11,033 nt of DNA from Anaerolineales bacterium (GCA_947503585.1 CANNEJ010000024.1:1-11033), one strand, 5' to 3'; shown: positions 1-6,905, numbered from the stretch's first letter. Numbers and translations: made by a program. The notes: generated from the letters alone by a model not told the origin.

Positions 1-204
1 TGAGCTAAGGCCGGCACCCGCCGGCAAGCCCACATCCAAGTCCGCCACATACAGCACATCAAATTTTCCATGCGGCAGCATCTTGCGTAAAAAATCCAGA
101 TAAAGATCGTCTGCCTGGCGCACATTCGAGTCGTCCAGCACGGCGCGATTCTGCTTGGGATAGCCGTTGATAATACATAGCGAAAGCGGGGTGTCGAGTT
201 TCAT
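1..204 (-). CDS. Type 1 glutamine amidotransferase-like protein (N-terminal fragment, runs off the left edge)
   Basis: Only the first 68 codons are in the window, from the ATG at 204-202; the frame is open to base 1. The translation begins MKLDTPLSLCIINGYPKQNR and continues with a LYLDFLRKMLPHGKFDVLYV stretch and a DLDVGLPAGAGL segment. This pattern (a hydrophobic beta strand ending in NGYP, a helix, a second strand ending in D, then a 'LPxGxxL' turn) resembles the N-terminus of stand-alone class I glutamine amidotransferase domains related to the GMP-synthase amidotransferase subunit. The catalytic Cys-His-Glu residues would lie outside the window, so activity and substrate cannot be judged. 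It is transcribed divergently from the FAD oxidoreductase across 83 bp. No clear Shine-Dalgarno precedes the ATG. Family assignment comes from remembered sequence style only. Confidence 0.6.
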   Translation of the reverse strand, partial: MKLDTPLSLCIINGYPKQNRAVLDDSNVRQADDLYLDFLRKMLPHGKFDVLYVADLDVGLPAGAGLSS

Positions 205-231
205 TTTGCTTGCATCCGGGGGATTTGGAAA

Positions 232-240
232 ATTGTACCA
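232..240 (-). promoter_or_regulatory. Candidate extended -10 promoter for the amidotransferase-like gene
   Basis: On the minus strand this reads TGGTACAAT, matching the extended -10 pattern TGnTAtAAT with one mismatch. It lies about 28 bp upstream of the ATG at 204, which would give a leader of roughly 20 nt. No good -35 hexamer is seen, as is usual for extended -10 promoters. The region is shared with the divergent gene starting at 288. The call rests on motif match only. Confidence 0.35.
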
Positions 241-287
241 GTAGCCAGTGTTGCCCGCGCCAGTTGTGCTATCCTAACGCACAAAAT

Positions 288-1538
288 ATGGGCAAACAAG
301 TTGAAGCGTTGGTGGTGGGTGGCGGGGCCGTTGGAGTGTGCACGGCTTTTTTTCTGGCACAACAAGGCATGCAGGTAACCCTGCTGGAAAAAGATGCGCT
401 GGCCTCCGGCAGCTCGCATGGCAATGCGGGCCTTGTGGCCTACAACCACGCCATACCGCTCGCCGGGCCGGGTGTGCTTGGCCAGGGCCTGCGCTGGCTG
501 GCAGATCCGGAAAGTCCGTTCTACATCAAGCCGCGCCCCAGCGTGGAACTGGCACGCTGGCTGTTGCAGTTTCAGGCGTGCTGCAATGAGCGTGCTGTGC
601 GCGCCATCATTCCTCCCTTGCTGGAGATTGGCCGCGCCAGCCATGCTCTTTACACGGAGCTGATTGACGAATACAAGCTGGACTGCAACTACGAACACAA
701 AGGCCGCTTGTATCTTTACCGAACCGCAGCGATGCTGCGCAAAGGAGAGCACAAGGCGCAGCTGCTGGCTGAGCACGGCGTGCCCAGCGAGCTGCTGGAT
801 GCCGGTGCAGCGCAGCGCATGGAACCCAACCTGCAGCCGGATGTAATTGGCGGCGTTTACTATCCGCTGTATGCGCACATCACTCCCGGAAAATTTGTGC
901 ACGCGCTGGCTGCCGTGGCGGGCGGGCTCGGCGTGAACATCCACACCCAAACGGAAGTGCTGGCGCTGGAAAGCAGCGCGGGACGCATTGCGCGCGTTGT
1001 AACCACCCGCGGAGACTTCCTGCCGCAGCATGTGGTGATGGCCACCGGTGCGTGGTCGCCGGAGTGGTCGCGCCAGCTAAAGCTGCGCCTGCCAATCCAG
1101 CCGGCAAAAGGCTACAGCTTTACGGTGCGCCGGCCGGCCGCCTGCCCCAACATGTCACTCTCGCTGGAGGAGGCGCAGATTGCAGTTACGCCCATGGGCT
1201 CCGAGATGCGCTTTAGCAGCACGCTTGAGCTGGGCGGCATGGACCTCAGCATCAACCAACGCCGCACGGATGCGATGCGGCGTGCCCTCTCCCGCTACAT
1301 GCGGGGCATGGAAAATTTGGAGGTGCTTGAACTATGGCGCGGGTTGCGCCCATTAACGCCGGACAGTCTGCCGATCATCGGGCGCAGTCCGCAGCACACC
1401 AATGTAGTGCTTGCCACCGGCCATGGCATGCTGGGCATCACGCATGCACCCATGACCGGCCGGCTGGCTGCCCAGCTGGTGGCAGGCAGCCAACCGGCCA
1501 TGAACCTGAGACCCTTTCAGGTCGAGCGCTTCCAGTAG
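288..1538 (+). CDS. FAD-dependent amine/amino-acid oxidoreductase, DadA/DAO family
   Basis: This 416-residue protein belongs to the DAO (D-amino acid oxidase, DadA-like) flavoprotein family. Enzymes of this family oxidise a C-N bond of an amino acid or secondary amine to an imine, passing electrons to O2 or the quinone pool. Residues 11-16 (GGGAVG) form the dinucleotide-binding glycine loop after a beta strand (EALVV), and Glu34 in TLLEKD is the expected FAD-ribose acid. ASGSSHGNAG (39-48) is the usual second flavin-contacting segment. The C-terminal WRGLRPLTPDSLPIIG (350-365) and ATGHGMLGITHAPMTG (376-391) are the DadA-type signatures. An upstream ATG at 210 is in frame, but its 26-residue extension is Cys/Pro-rich and precedes the FAD-binding strand, so I chose 288. 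No Shine-Dalgarno is seen. The gene precedes an EamA membrane-protein gene and sits opposite an AEP-catabolism cluster. A role on aminophosphonates such as N-alkyl AEP is inference; D-amino acids, glycine or sarcosine are alternatives. Confidence 0.88.
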   Translation: MGKQVEALVVGGGAVGVCTAFFLAQQGMQVTLLEKDALASGSSHGNAGLVAYNHAIPLAGPGVLGQGLRWLADPESPFYIKPRPSVELARWLLQFQACCNERAVRAIIPPLLEIGRASHALYTELIDEYKLDCNYEHKGRLYLYRTAAMLRKGEHKAQLLAEHGVPSELLDAGAAQRMEPNLQPDVIGGVYYPLYAHITPGKFVHALAAVAGGLGVNIHTQTEVLALESSAGRIARVVTTRGDFLPQHVVMATGAWSPEWSRQLKLRLPIQPAKGYSFTVRRPAACPNMSLSLEEAQIAVTPMGSEMRFSSTLELGGMDLSINQRRTDAMRRALSRYMRGMENLEVLELWRGLRPLTPDSLPIIGRSPQHTNVVLATGHGMLGITHAPMTGRLAAQLVAGSQPAMNLRPFQVERFQ

Positions 1539-1556
1539 ACCGCCCGTGTCTGCGGT

Positions 1557-1584
1557 GCGGCAGCAGCGCAAGCTAACCTGCCGC
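1557..1584 (+). other. Hairpin between the FAD oxidoreductase and EamA genes
   Basis: A 7-bp perfect stem pairs GCGGCAG (1557-1563) with CTGCCGC (1578-1584). Inside it a 3-bp stem (AGC/GCT, 1565-1574) is capped by the GNRA-type tetraloop GCAA. No T-run follows, so it is not a standard intrinsic terminator. It could affect mRNA stability or relative expression within the 85-bp gap. It could also be chance in GC-rich DNA. Confidence 0.25.
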
Positions 1585-1623
1585 TGCACCTAGCAATCCA
1601 CAAGTTTCGGCTGCGCCAGCCAA

Positions 1624-2496
1624 ATGCCACTTTTTCCATTTTCATTGGTGATGCTTTCCGCCGTTATGCATGCCGGCTGGAACCTGCAAGTCCGCCAGCG
1701 CCAGGACCCGCAGGAATTTGTGCGGATGCTGGTGCTGGTTGTTGTGCTGGGAATTGGCCCGGCGCTGGCTGCGGAACTGCTGCTGGTTCCGGTGCTGGCA
1801 ACCACTTGGCCATGGATACTGCTGGCCGGCGTTTGCCAGGGCCTCTACTGCACGGGGTTGTCTTTTGGCTACCGCCATGGCGACTTCACCGTGGTGTACC
1901 CGCTTGCGCGGGCACTGCCCGCACTACTGCTCGCCGGCTTCGACGTGTGGGCCGGCCACGCGCCGTCCGCACTGGGCTGGCTGGGACTGGTCTTGGTGGC
2001 ACTGGGCTGCGCTTTGATCCCGCTTGAATCACTGCGCAATATTTCCGCAAAGACCTATTTCAACCTGAGCACCGGCTGGACCGTGTTGATCGCGCTGTCA
2101 ACTGTGGGCTACACGCTGGCGGACACGCGCGCCGCGAAGCAGCTGCCCTCACTCGCCAGCCTGCTGCAGTATCACGTGTTTGTGCAGGTCCTCGATGTTC
2201 TTTTCTTCGCACTATTTCTGAAGCTGCTGCGCGAGCCCGTCAAATTGAACTTTCCGCGCGGCACTTGGATTTCCACGCTGCTTGCCAGCGGCGCCATGTT
2301 TGGCGGCTACTCACTGGTGCTGTGGGTGTACCAGTTCAGCGAACAGGCGAGCTACGTGGTGGCGCTGCGCCAAGTGAGCATTGTGCTGGGTGTGGCGGGT
2401 GCAGCATGGCTGTTTCGCGAACCGGCAGCCCGCTGGCGGATCGCCATGGCTGCAATGATCGTCGCTGGAGTGCTCTGCATCAAGTTTGCCGCGTGA
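1624..2496 (+). CDS. EamA/DMT-superfamily membrane transporter, resembling the phosphonate-associated phn_DUF6 type
   Basis: This 290-residue protein is almost entirely hydrophobic and shows the two-fold repeated layout of EamA (drug/metabolite transporter) proteins, with about ten membrane helices. Visible family features are an N-terminal MHAGWN motif (15-20), the first-repeat GDFTVVYPLARALPALL segment (86-102), and the second-repeat ASYVVALRQVSIVLG...FREP segment (242-267) followed by a last helix ending in IKFA. A group of EamA-like proteins (TIGR03340, phn_DUF6) is known to occur near phosphonate-catabolism operons. The HAGWN start and the location here fit that group, but I cannot run the model. 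The substrate is unknown; export of a by-product or uptake of an amine are both possible. The start at 1624 has no clear Shine-Dalgarno; ATG codons at 1651 or 1666 are alternatives. It follows the FAD gene after 85 bp, probably in one transcript, and its stop lies 2 bp from that of the convergent ATPase gene. Confidence 0.83.
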   Translation: MPLFPFSLVMLSAVMHAGWNLQVRQRQDPQEFVRMLVLVVVLGIGPALAAELLLVPVLATTWPWILLAGVCQGLYCTGLSFGYRHGDFTVVYPLARALPALLLAGFDVWAGHAPSALGWLGLVLVALGCALIPLESLRNISAKTYFNLSTGWTVLIALSTVGYTLADTRAAKQLPSLASLLQYHVFVQVLDVLFFALFLKLLREPVKLNFPRGTWISTLLASGAMFGGYSLVLWVYQFSEQASYVVALRQVSIVLGVAGAAWLFREPAARWRIAMAAMIVAGVLCIKFAA

Positions 2497-2498
2497 CG

Positions 2499-3554
2499 CT
2501 AATCCATCAGCCAGCAGGCGTGCGCCGGAAAGCTAAGCACCACCTGCGCATCCACCGCCGGCAGCACCAGCTTGCGCTCGTTGAACATATCGACCGACAA
2601 CTCCACCGCCCCCACGCGCACGCGCAGCCGCACTACATTCCCCAAAAAGTTGACGCTTAGCACGCGCCCGCTTAGCCGGTTGGCACCGGTCCCGTTAAGC
2701 ACAAGTTCTTCCGGGCGGATTGCAAGGCGCGCACTGCCCGCCTGTTTGTTCGGCGCGGGCTGGCTGCTGGCCAAGGGCGTGCCCTCAAACGTGCAGGCTC
2801 CCGTGGCTGCATCGGTAACCTGCACCGGCAGCAAATTCAAGTGCCCCACGAACGACGCAGTGAACGCCGTGCGCGGATAGTTGTAAATTTCAAACGGCGT
2901 GCCCACCTGCTCAATGCGCCCCATGTTCATAACCACAATGCGATCAGAAAGCGAAAGCGCCTCTTCCTGGTCATGCGTGACATAAATAGTGGTCAGCTTC
3001 AGTTCCTGCTGAATGCGCCGAATCTCCGAGCGCAGCTCAATGCGGATCTTGGCATCCAGTGCCGAGAGCGGCTCGTCCAGCAGCAGCAACTGCGGCTGCA
3101 CCGCAAGCGCGCGCGCCAGTGCCACGCGCTGTTGCTGGCCGCCAGATAACTGGTGCGGATAGCGGCGCGCGTAGTCCGGCAGCCGGATCAACTCCAGCAT
3201 CACAGCCACACGCGCCTGTATCAGTGCTGCGGGTTGCCCCGCCACGCGCAGCCCAAAGCCCACATTCTCTGCCACTGTCATGTTTGGAAACAGCGCGTAA
3301 GCTTGAAACACCATGCCCACGTTGCGGCGATTCGCCGGTACAGAACTCACATCCACGCCGTTAATATGCACGCTGCCGGCACTGGCCTGCTCAAAGCCCG
3401 CAACCACGCGCAGCGTAGTGGTTTTGCCACACCCGCTCGGACCGAGAAACGAGATGAACTCGCCGCGTTCGATGCTCAGGCTAAAGTCATCAACTGCCGC
3501 ACCCGCATCCGGCCCAAAATGCTTTGTAACGCCGCTAATTTCAAGAAATGCCAT
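2499..3554 (-). CDS. ABC transporter ATP-binding protein (PhnT-like; CUT1/MOI-type with TOBE domain)
   Basis: This 351-residue protein is the ATPase of the adjacent import system and powers it on the cytoplasmic face. All nucleotide-binding motifs are intact: Walker A GPSGCGKT (38-45), Q-loop Gln84, signature LSGGQ (136-140), Walker B LLLLDEP (156-162), D-loop SALD (164-167) and H-loop His194. Residues from about 240 onward form a C-terminal TOBE-type regulatory domain, and the length is normal for spermidine/iron/AEP importer ATPases. The start at 3554 is supported by GGAG five bases upstream of the ATG. It follows the second permease gene after 15 bp and ends the minus-strand array. Sequence alone would also fit a polyamine or iron system; phnW and phnX upstream make AEP the likely cargo. 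Its last codon is 2 bp from the stop of the convergent EamA gene, so any terminator must overlap coding DNA. Confidence 0.9.
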   Translation of the reverse strand: MAFLEISGVTKHFGPDAGAAVDDFSLSIERGEFISFLGPSGCGKTTTLRVVAGFEQASAGSVHINGVDVSSVPANRRNVGMVFQAYALFPNMTVAENVGFGLRVAGQPAALIQARVAVMLELIRLPDYARRYPHQLSGGQQQRVALARALAVQPQLLLLDEPLSALDAKIRIELRSEIRRIQQELKLTTIYVTHDQEEALSLSDRIVVMNMGRIEQVGTPFEIYNYPRTAFTASFVGHLNLLPVQVTDAATGACTFEGTPLASSQPAPNKQAGSARLAIRPEELVLNGTGANRLSGRVLSVNFLGNVVRLRVRVGAVELSVDMFNERKLVLPAVDAQVVLSFPAHACWLMD

Positions 3555-3569
3555 GAGTACTCCGCCGGG

Positions 3570-4364
3570 TCAGCGACCAATGGGCTGCAACCGCACATCG
3601 CCCCGGCTTACTAGTTGAATAATCCCCAAACAAATCCACGTGAGCCCAAAACTCAGGATCCCGAGCGCGGCCGGTTCGTAAGCTTTGCCTCCGCCAACAA
3701 CTATCATGTATGGTCCCAGCGCCGGGCGCACCAAAAAATCCGCCAGAATCAGCTCACCCACCACCGTTGCAAATGTAATCAGCGAGCCGCTGAGAATGGC
3801 AACCCGCAAATTAGGAAAAATGACACTAAATAATACCCGCAGCCAACCGGCCCCCAGACTTTGGGCCGCCTCTGTCAGCGTGCGCACATCAATCGCGCGC
3901 ATGCCCACATCAACCGCCCGGAACATAAACGGCATCGACAAAATAACGTACCCGGCCGTAATTAAGATATCAGTAGTGAACTCTGTTTGCGTCATGCGAA
4001 ACGGCGGCCGGCTAAAAGTGCGAATGAGCCCGAACACGAGCACAATTACCGGGATGATGAAAGGCAACAGAGTTAGCAGCTCAACCACCGGCCGCAGGCG
4101 CGGCAACTTGAGGTGGATCCAATAGATCGTGGGCACAAACAGCATGATGCTCACAATCACAGTAATCACGCCCATGGTGGCCGAGTAGCGGAAACTATCC
4201 AGGAACTTGGGGTCAGCGAAAACTTTTTCGTACGCCAGAAACGTGAATGCGCCGCGCTTCATGCGCATCGAAAAGTCGAACGTTCCCCAAAGCGGCACAA
4301 AAAAATACAGCGTGGCAACCGTCACCCACAGCCATGTCCACGGGTTGAATCGGCTTTTCGTCAT
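3570..4364 (-). CDS. ABC transporter permease (PhnV-like)
   Basis: This 264-residue inner-membrane permease has about six helices and the cytoplasmic EAA loop that docks on the ATPase: EAAQSLGAG at 165-173, followed by the expected hydrophobic/Pro segment (FSVIFPNL). It belongs to the binding-protein-dependent BPD_transp_1 family and resembles the second permease of spermidine (PotC) and AEP (PhnV) importers in size and N-terminal layout. Its ATG overlaps the stop of the preceding permease by 4 bp (ATGA, 4361-4364), indicating translational coupling and a heteromeric permease. The ATPase gene follows after 15 bp. The AEP specificity is inferred from neighbouring catabolic genes. Confidence 0.88.
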   Translation of the reverse strand: MTKSRFNPWTWLWVTVATLYFFVPLWGTFDFSMRMKRGAFTFLAYEKVFADPKFLDSFRYSATMGVITVIVSIMLFVPTIYWIHLKLPRLRPVVELLTLLPFIIPVIVLVFGLIRTFSRPPFRMTQTEFTTDILITAGYVILSMPFMFRAVDVGMRAIDVRTLTEAAQSLGAGWLRVLFSVIFPNLRVAILSGSLITFATVVGELILADFLVRPALGPYMIVVGGGKAYEPAALGILSFGLTWICLGIIQLVSRGDVRLQPIGR

Positions 4365-5296
4365 CGCCTAAGCCAGCGCGATGCGCGCCGGTCGAGCAAC
4401 GCATACAACGCAATGCAAAAAGCCATCACCACAACCATCCCTAATGCCAGCGCGTAGCCGAGATTGGTATCACCCAGCACATCGCCCCGAATTTGCTGCC
4501 CAATCACAATTGTCACAAGCAAAATGCTGCCGCCGGTAAGCGCCTGGGCCGTGGCATACGCACCAAAGGCACTGCCAAAAAGCAGCAGGGTGGCACCCAA
4601 GATTGATGGCAGCAAGACCGGGAAACCAATAAGCCACCAATACTGCCACGCGCTTGCACCCAGATTCTCCGCAGCTTCGCGCCACTCCCGCTTCAACCCT
4701 TCAATCGCCGGTGTAATTACAAGCACCATCAGCGGAAATTGAAAATAAGTGTACGTGACTGCAAGGCCGACAGTGCTGTAGAGGCTAAAGCCCGCTTTAT
4801 ACGGATCAAACGGACACACCTGGCTTGCGTCGGCAGCACTGTAACAAATGCTCTTAAGGATGGCGGTAACAAATCCGGTGCGGCCCATGGTGGCAATAAA
4901 TGCAAAAGCCAGCGGCACTCCGCCAAAGTTGGCAGCCAAACCGGAAAAAGTAAGCAGCGAGCTGCGCACCCAGCGCGGTGCCGCACCCATGGTGATTGCA
5001 TATGCCACAAAGAAACCCAACACACCACCACTCACCGAGGTAATCAAGCTCACCTCGAGGCTGGTTCGATAAGCCTTGAGGATATAGGGGGAGAACAGTC
5101 CCTGGATGTTTACAAGCGTGAAATTTCCCTTTGCATCTTGGAACGCACCCGCAAATAAGTTTGTGGCCGGAAAGATCAGGAACGCTATGATAAAAGCAAA
5201 AAACGGAAGTACACCAAGGTAGTTCCACAGTGACGCAAGCATAGAGCCAGTCCGTGGCCGCAACCGTGATACCCGGGCGCCAGCAATTTCTGTCAT
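4361..5296 (-). CDS. ABC transporter permease (PhnU-like)
   Basis: This 311-residue permease has an N-terminal helix (about 26-50) followed by five or more further helices. Its EAA loop is REAAENLGAS at 206-215, followed by a WLIGFPVLLPSILGA stretch, as in BPD_transp_1 permeases of the PotB/PhnU type. It pairs with the overlapping downstream permease to form the membrane channel. Residues 151-162 (CYSAADASQVCP) form an unusual Cys-containing segment between helices, perhaps a periplasmic loop. The start at 5296 is not preceded by a Shine-Dalgarno; Met19 (5242) is an alternative but also lacks one. A candidate promoter lies about 70 bp upstream, and a terminator-like hairpin separates this gene from the binding-protein gene. 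Confidence 0.88.
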   Translation of the reverse strand: MTEIAGARVSRLRPRTGSMLASLWNYLGVLPFFAFIIAFLIFPATNLFAGAFQDAKGNFTLVNIQGLFSPYILKAYRTSLEVSLITSVSGGVLGFFVAYAITMGAAPRWVRSSLLTFSGLAANFGGVPLAFAFIATMGRTGFVTAILKSICYSAADASQVCPFDPYKAGFSLYSTVGLAVTYTYFQFPLMVLVITPAIEGLKREWREAAENLGASAWQYWWLIGFPVLLPSILGATLLLFGSAFGAYATAQALTGGSILLVTIVIGQQIRGDVLGDTNLGYALALGMVVVMAFCIALYALLDRRASRWLRR

Positions 5297-5366
5297 GCTG
5301 AAATTAGAGCAAATAGAAACCAGACGATCGGCTTAAAATAAGCGGAGAGGTACTCATCCACGGCAA

Positions 5367-5404
5367 ATTATAACTGCCAGCCGCCTTGCCCTTCACGCGT
5401 GAAG
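5367..5404 (-). promoter_or_regulatory. Candidate internal promoter with overlapping palindromic operator, upstream of the permease genes
   Basis: On the minus strand a perfect TATAAT lies at 5372-5367. About 18 bp upstream is a perfect 14-bp palindrome, CTTCACGCGTGAAG (5391-5404), which covers the place where the -35 hexamer would be. The -35 itself is poor (GTGAAG or TGAAGG), as expected of a promoter that needs, or is blocked by, a bound regulator. Transcription would start near 5360 and give a leader of about 64 nt for the permease gene. The motif and the palindrome are directly seen; their function is inferred. Confidence 0.4.
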
Positions 5405-5422
5405 CACCGCCACCGTAAAAGC

Positions 5423-5453
5423 ATACGGCCCGGCAACTTTTGCCGGGCCGTAT
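5423..5453 (-). terminator. Intrinsic terminator/attenuator after the binding-protein gene
   Basis: A perfect 14-bp GC-rich stem pairs 5423-5436 (ATACGGCCCGGCAA) with 5440-5453 around a 3-nt loop. It begins 24 bp after the stop of the binding-protein gene. On the minus strand the stem is followed by GC and then TTTT, a short and slightly displaced U-tract, so termination may be partial. Such a site between the binding-protein and permease genes commonly keeps the binding protein in excess. On the plus strand it is followed by only TTT. Confidence 0.7.
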
Positions 5454-5477
5454 TTCAACCAATTTCAACGAACGCGC

Positions 5478-6716
5478 TTACGGGCCTTTTTTGATGTCAA
5501 GGCCAACCACGGTGTCCCATTTCTCTTTGATGTTTGCGCGCGCAGCTTTGAGCTGAGCGCCATTAGGAACTACTGAAGTTTCAATAATTTTTGGATCAGG
5601 CAACTTAGCCTTGATATCATCCGGTACAACGTTTCGGCTGATCATATCTGCAAGCCGCGATGGTGTGCAGTAACCCTTCATCCAAATCAGCTGGCCCTCA
5701 TCCGAATAGAGAAACTCTTCCCATAAGCGCGCCGCTGCCGGATGCGGAGCATACGCGCTAATGGCCTGCAAATAGTATCCGCCCCAATTCACGGATGCAG
5801 GATACACAATCTCAAGCGGCGGATTGCCCGCAAAGCTGTCAGCGTTTGCAAGCGCAAGATAGTTCCACTGGAAGGTAATCGGAGTTTCGCCCTTCGCAAT
5901 CGTCCCGGAGTTTGCAATCAGCGGCAACAAATTACCGGAGGCGCTTAGCTGTTTGAAGAACTCAAGCCCGGCAGTGGTGTCATCCAGCGTACCGCCGCTT
6001 GCCATGCCTGCAGCAAACACGCTCTGCGCAGCCTGGTTTGAAGCGCGCGGATCCCCTGCCAGCGCAACCTGCCCGTTGTACTTTGGATCCATTAGATCAG
6101 CCCAGTCCTTCGGCACATCTTTCACCACGTCGGTATTCACTTCAAAAACCATCACACCGTTGTAGTCCACATAGTAGTAGCCATCAGGGTCCTTGTCGCC
6201 AACAATTGTGTCCCAAGTGGCAACCTTATAGGGAGCCAAGAGGCCTTCTTCTTTGGATGTTGGACCATACGCGGGACCGACGTCAATTACGTCCGGAGCC
6301 TGCGGGCCTTTGTTTTCCTTGTTGTCCTTGATGGCCTGAATCTCATCAGCGGAACCGCCATCCGGATTGAGCGAATTGACCTTGATGCCGTACTTGGCAG
6401 AAAAGGTGTCTATCATCTCACCGTAGTTGCACCAATCGACAGGCAGCGTGATGACATTCAGCGTAGCTTCAACCTGAGCCGCAGCCACCAAGTCATCCAT
6501 GTTGCCCGCAGAGGTGGCAACATTCCAATCCACAGGCGCCGCCGGCACAAATGGCACATCAGTCGCGGGCACTGCCGGGACTTTAGTTGGTTCCGGCGCC
6601 GGAGCAGCTGCCACCGGCTCTGCCACTGGCGCTGGTGCGGCACAAGCGCCCAGCACCAATGCGCTGACAAGATAAATAGCACCGGCAACCTGCATGGTTT
6701 TGTGTTTAGTTTTCAT
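5478..6716 (-). CDS. ABC transporter substrate-binding lipoprotein (PhnS-like, probable 2-aminoethylphosphonate binding)
   Basis: This 412-residue extracytoplasmic binding protein has a lysine-rich N-terminus, a hydrophobic stretch and a lipobox LGAC ending at Cys25, so it should be a membrane-anchored lipoprotein. Residues 26-62 form an Ala/Pro/Val-rich linker. The mature domain (about 75-410) follows the two-lobe pattern of the spermidine/iron/AEP binding-protein group. Motifs include TLNVITLPVDW (85-95), a hinge-like GVMVFEVNTDVV (187-198), WADLMDPKYNGQVALA (205-220), and the C-terminal HPAAARLWEEFLYSDEG (325-341). Two cysteines in the mature part (96 and 350) could pair. The start at 6716 is well supported by AGGAG five bases upstream of the ATG. 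Ligand specificity cannot be read directly; phnX and phnW upstream and the permeases and ATPase downstream point to AEP. The linker style resembles Chloroflexota lipoproteins. Confidence 0.85.
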   Translation of the reverse strand: MKTKHKTMQVAGAIYLVSALVLGACAAPAPVAEPVAAAPAPEPTKVPAVPATDVPFVPAAPVDWNVATSAGNMDDLVAAAQVEATLNVITLPVDWCNYGEMIDTFSAKYGIKVNSLNPDGGSADEIQAIKDNKENKGPQAPDVIDVGPAYGPTSKEEGLLAPYKVATWDTIVGDKDPDGYYYVDYNGVMVFEVNTDVVKDVPKDWADLMDPKYNGQVALAGDPRASNQAAQSVFAAGMASGGTLDDTTAGLEFFKQLSASGNLLPLIANSGTIAKGETPITFQWNYLALANADSFAGNPPLEIVYPASVNWGGYYLQAISAYAPHPAAARLWEEFLYSDEGQLIWMKGYCTPSRLADMISRNVVPDDIKAKLPDPKIIETSVVPNGAQLKAARANIKEKWDTVVGLDIKKGP

Positions 6717-6738
6717 TTTCTCTCCTATTGTAAATATC

Positions 6739-6760
6739 TGAAATTATCCTTCAATGTCAA
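6739..6760 (-). promoter_or_regulatory. Candidate promoter for the binding-protein gene
   Basis: On the minus strand a perfect TTGACA (6760-6755) is followed after 16 bp by GATATT, a 4/6 match to the -10. This lies just upstream of the AGGAG ribosome-binding site, which would leave a very short leader. GATAAT a few bases after the TTGACA is an alternative -10 with no good -35. The existence of some promoter here is plausible because 448 bp separate this gene from phnX. The exact elements are uncertain. Confidence 0.3.
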
Positions 6761-6860
6761 ACCGAAACCGGGGTGATTTGCTAAACCTGATAGGCGCGGC
6801 CTCCTGATAATCCGAACTAAGCAGAATCATAGCGGGCAGAACACACACGAAGTTCAAGAT

Positions 6861-6905
6861 CGGACTAAATTAATTTTAGTTAGCGTGATAACGCTGAAAA
6901 GTCCG
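6861..6905. other. Nested inverted-repeat structure in the intergenic region
   Basis: The outer arms CGGACT (6861-6866) and AGTCCG (6900-6905) are perfectly complementary. Inside is a 5-bp hairpin AGCGT-GATA-ACGCT (6882-6895). An alternative 6-bp hairpin, ACTAAA (6864-6869) with TTTAGT (6875-6880), shares three bases with the outer stem, so two folds compete. The segment is much richer in A and T than its surroundings. It may be an operator cluster or a structured leader; no function is shown by sequence alone. Confidence 0.3.

Noticed and set aside
210..287. Upstream in-frame ATG extending the FAD oxidoreductase by 26 residues
   Set aside because: The extension is Cys/Pro-rich, precedes the usual FAD-binding strand and would overlap the divergent promoter region.
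201..1031. 276-codon minus-strand open frame over the FAD oxidoreductase
   Set aside because: It lies antisense to a gene with clear FAD-binding motifs, its translation has no recognisable family pattern, and long antisense frames are expected from the GC-biased codon use.
2521..2534. 14-nt exact repeat TGCGCCGGAAAGCT, also at 6998-7011
   Set aside because: One copy is inside the ATPase gene. A repeat of this length is expected about once by chance in 11 kb, and no other copies or flanking similarity were seen.
4739..5158. 139-codon plus-strand open frame over the first permease gene
   Set aside because: It is antisense to a permease with a clear EAA loop and is a coding shadow.
6861..6905. 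tRNA-like three-way structure
   Set aside because: The arm lengths, lack of a T-loop sequence and size of 45 nt rule out a tRNA; kept only as an inverted-repeat element.
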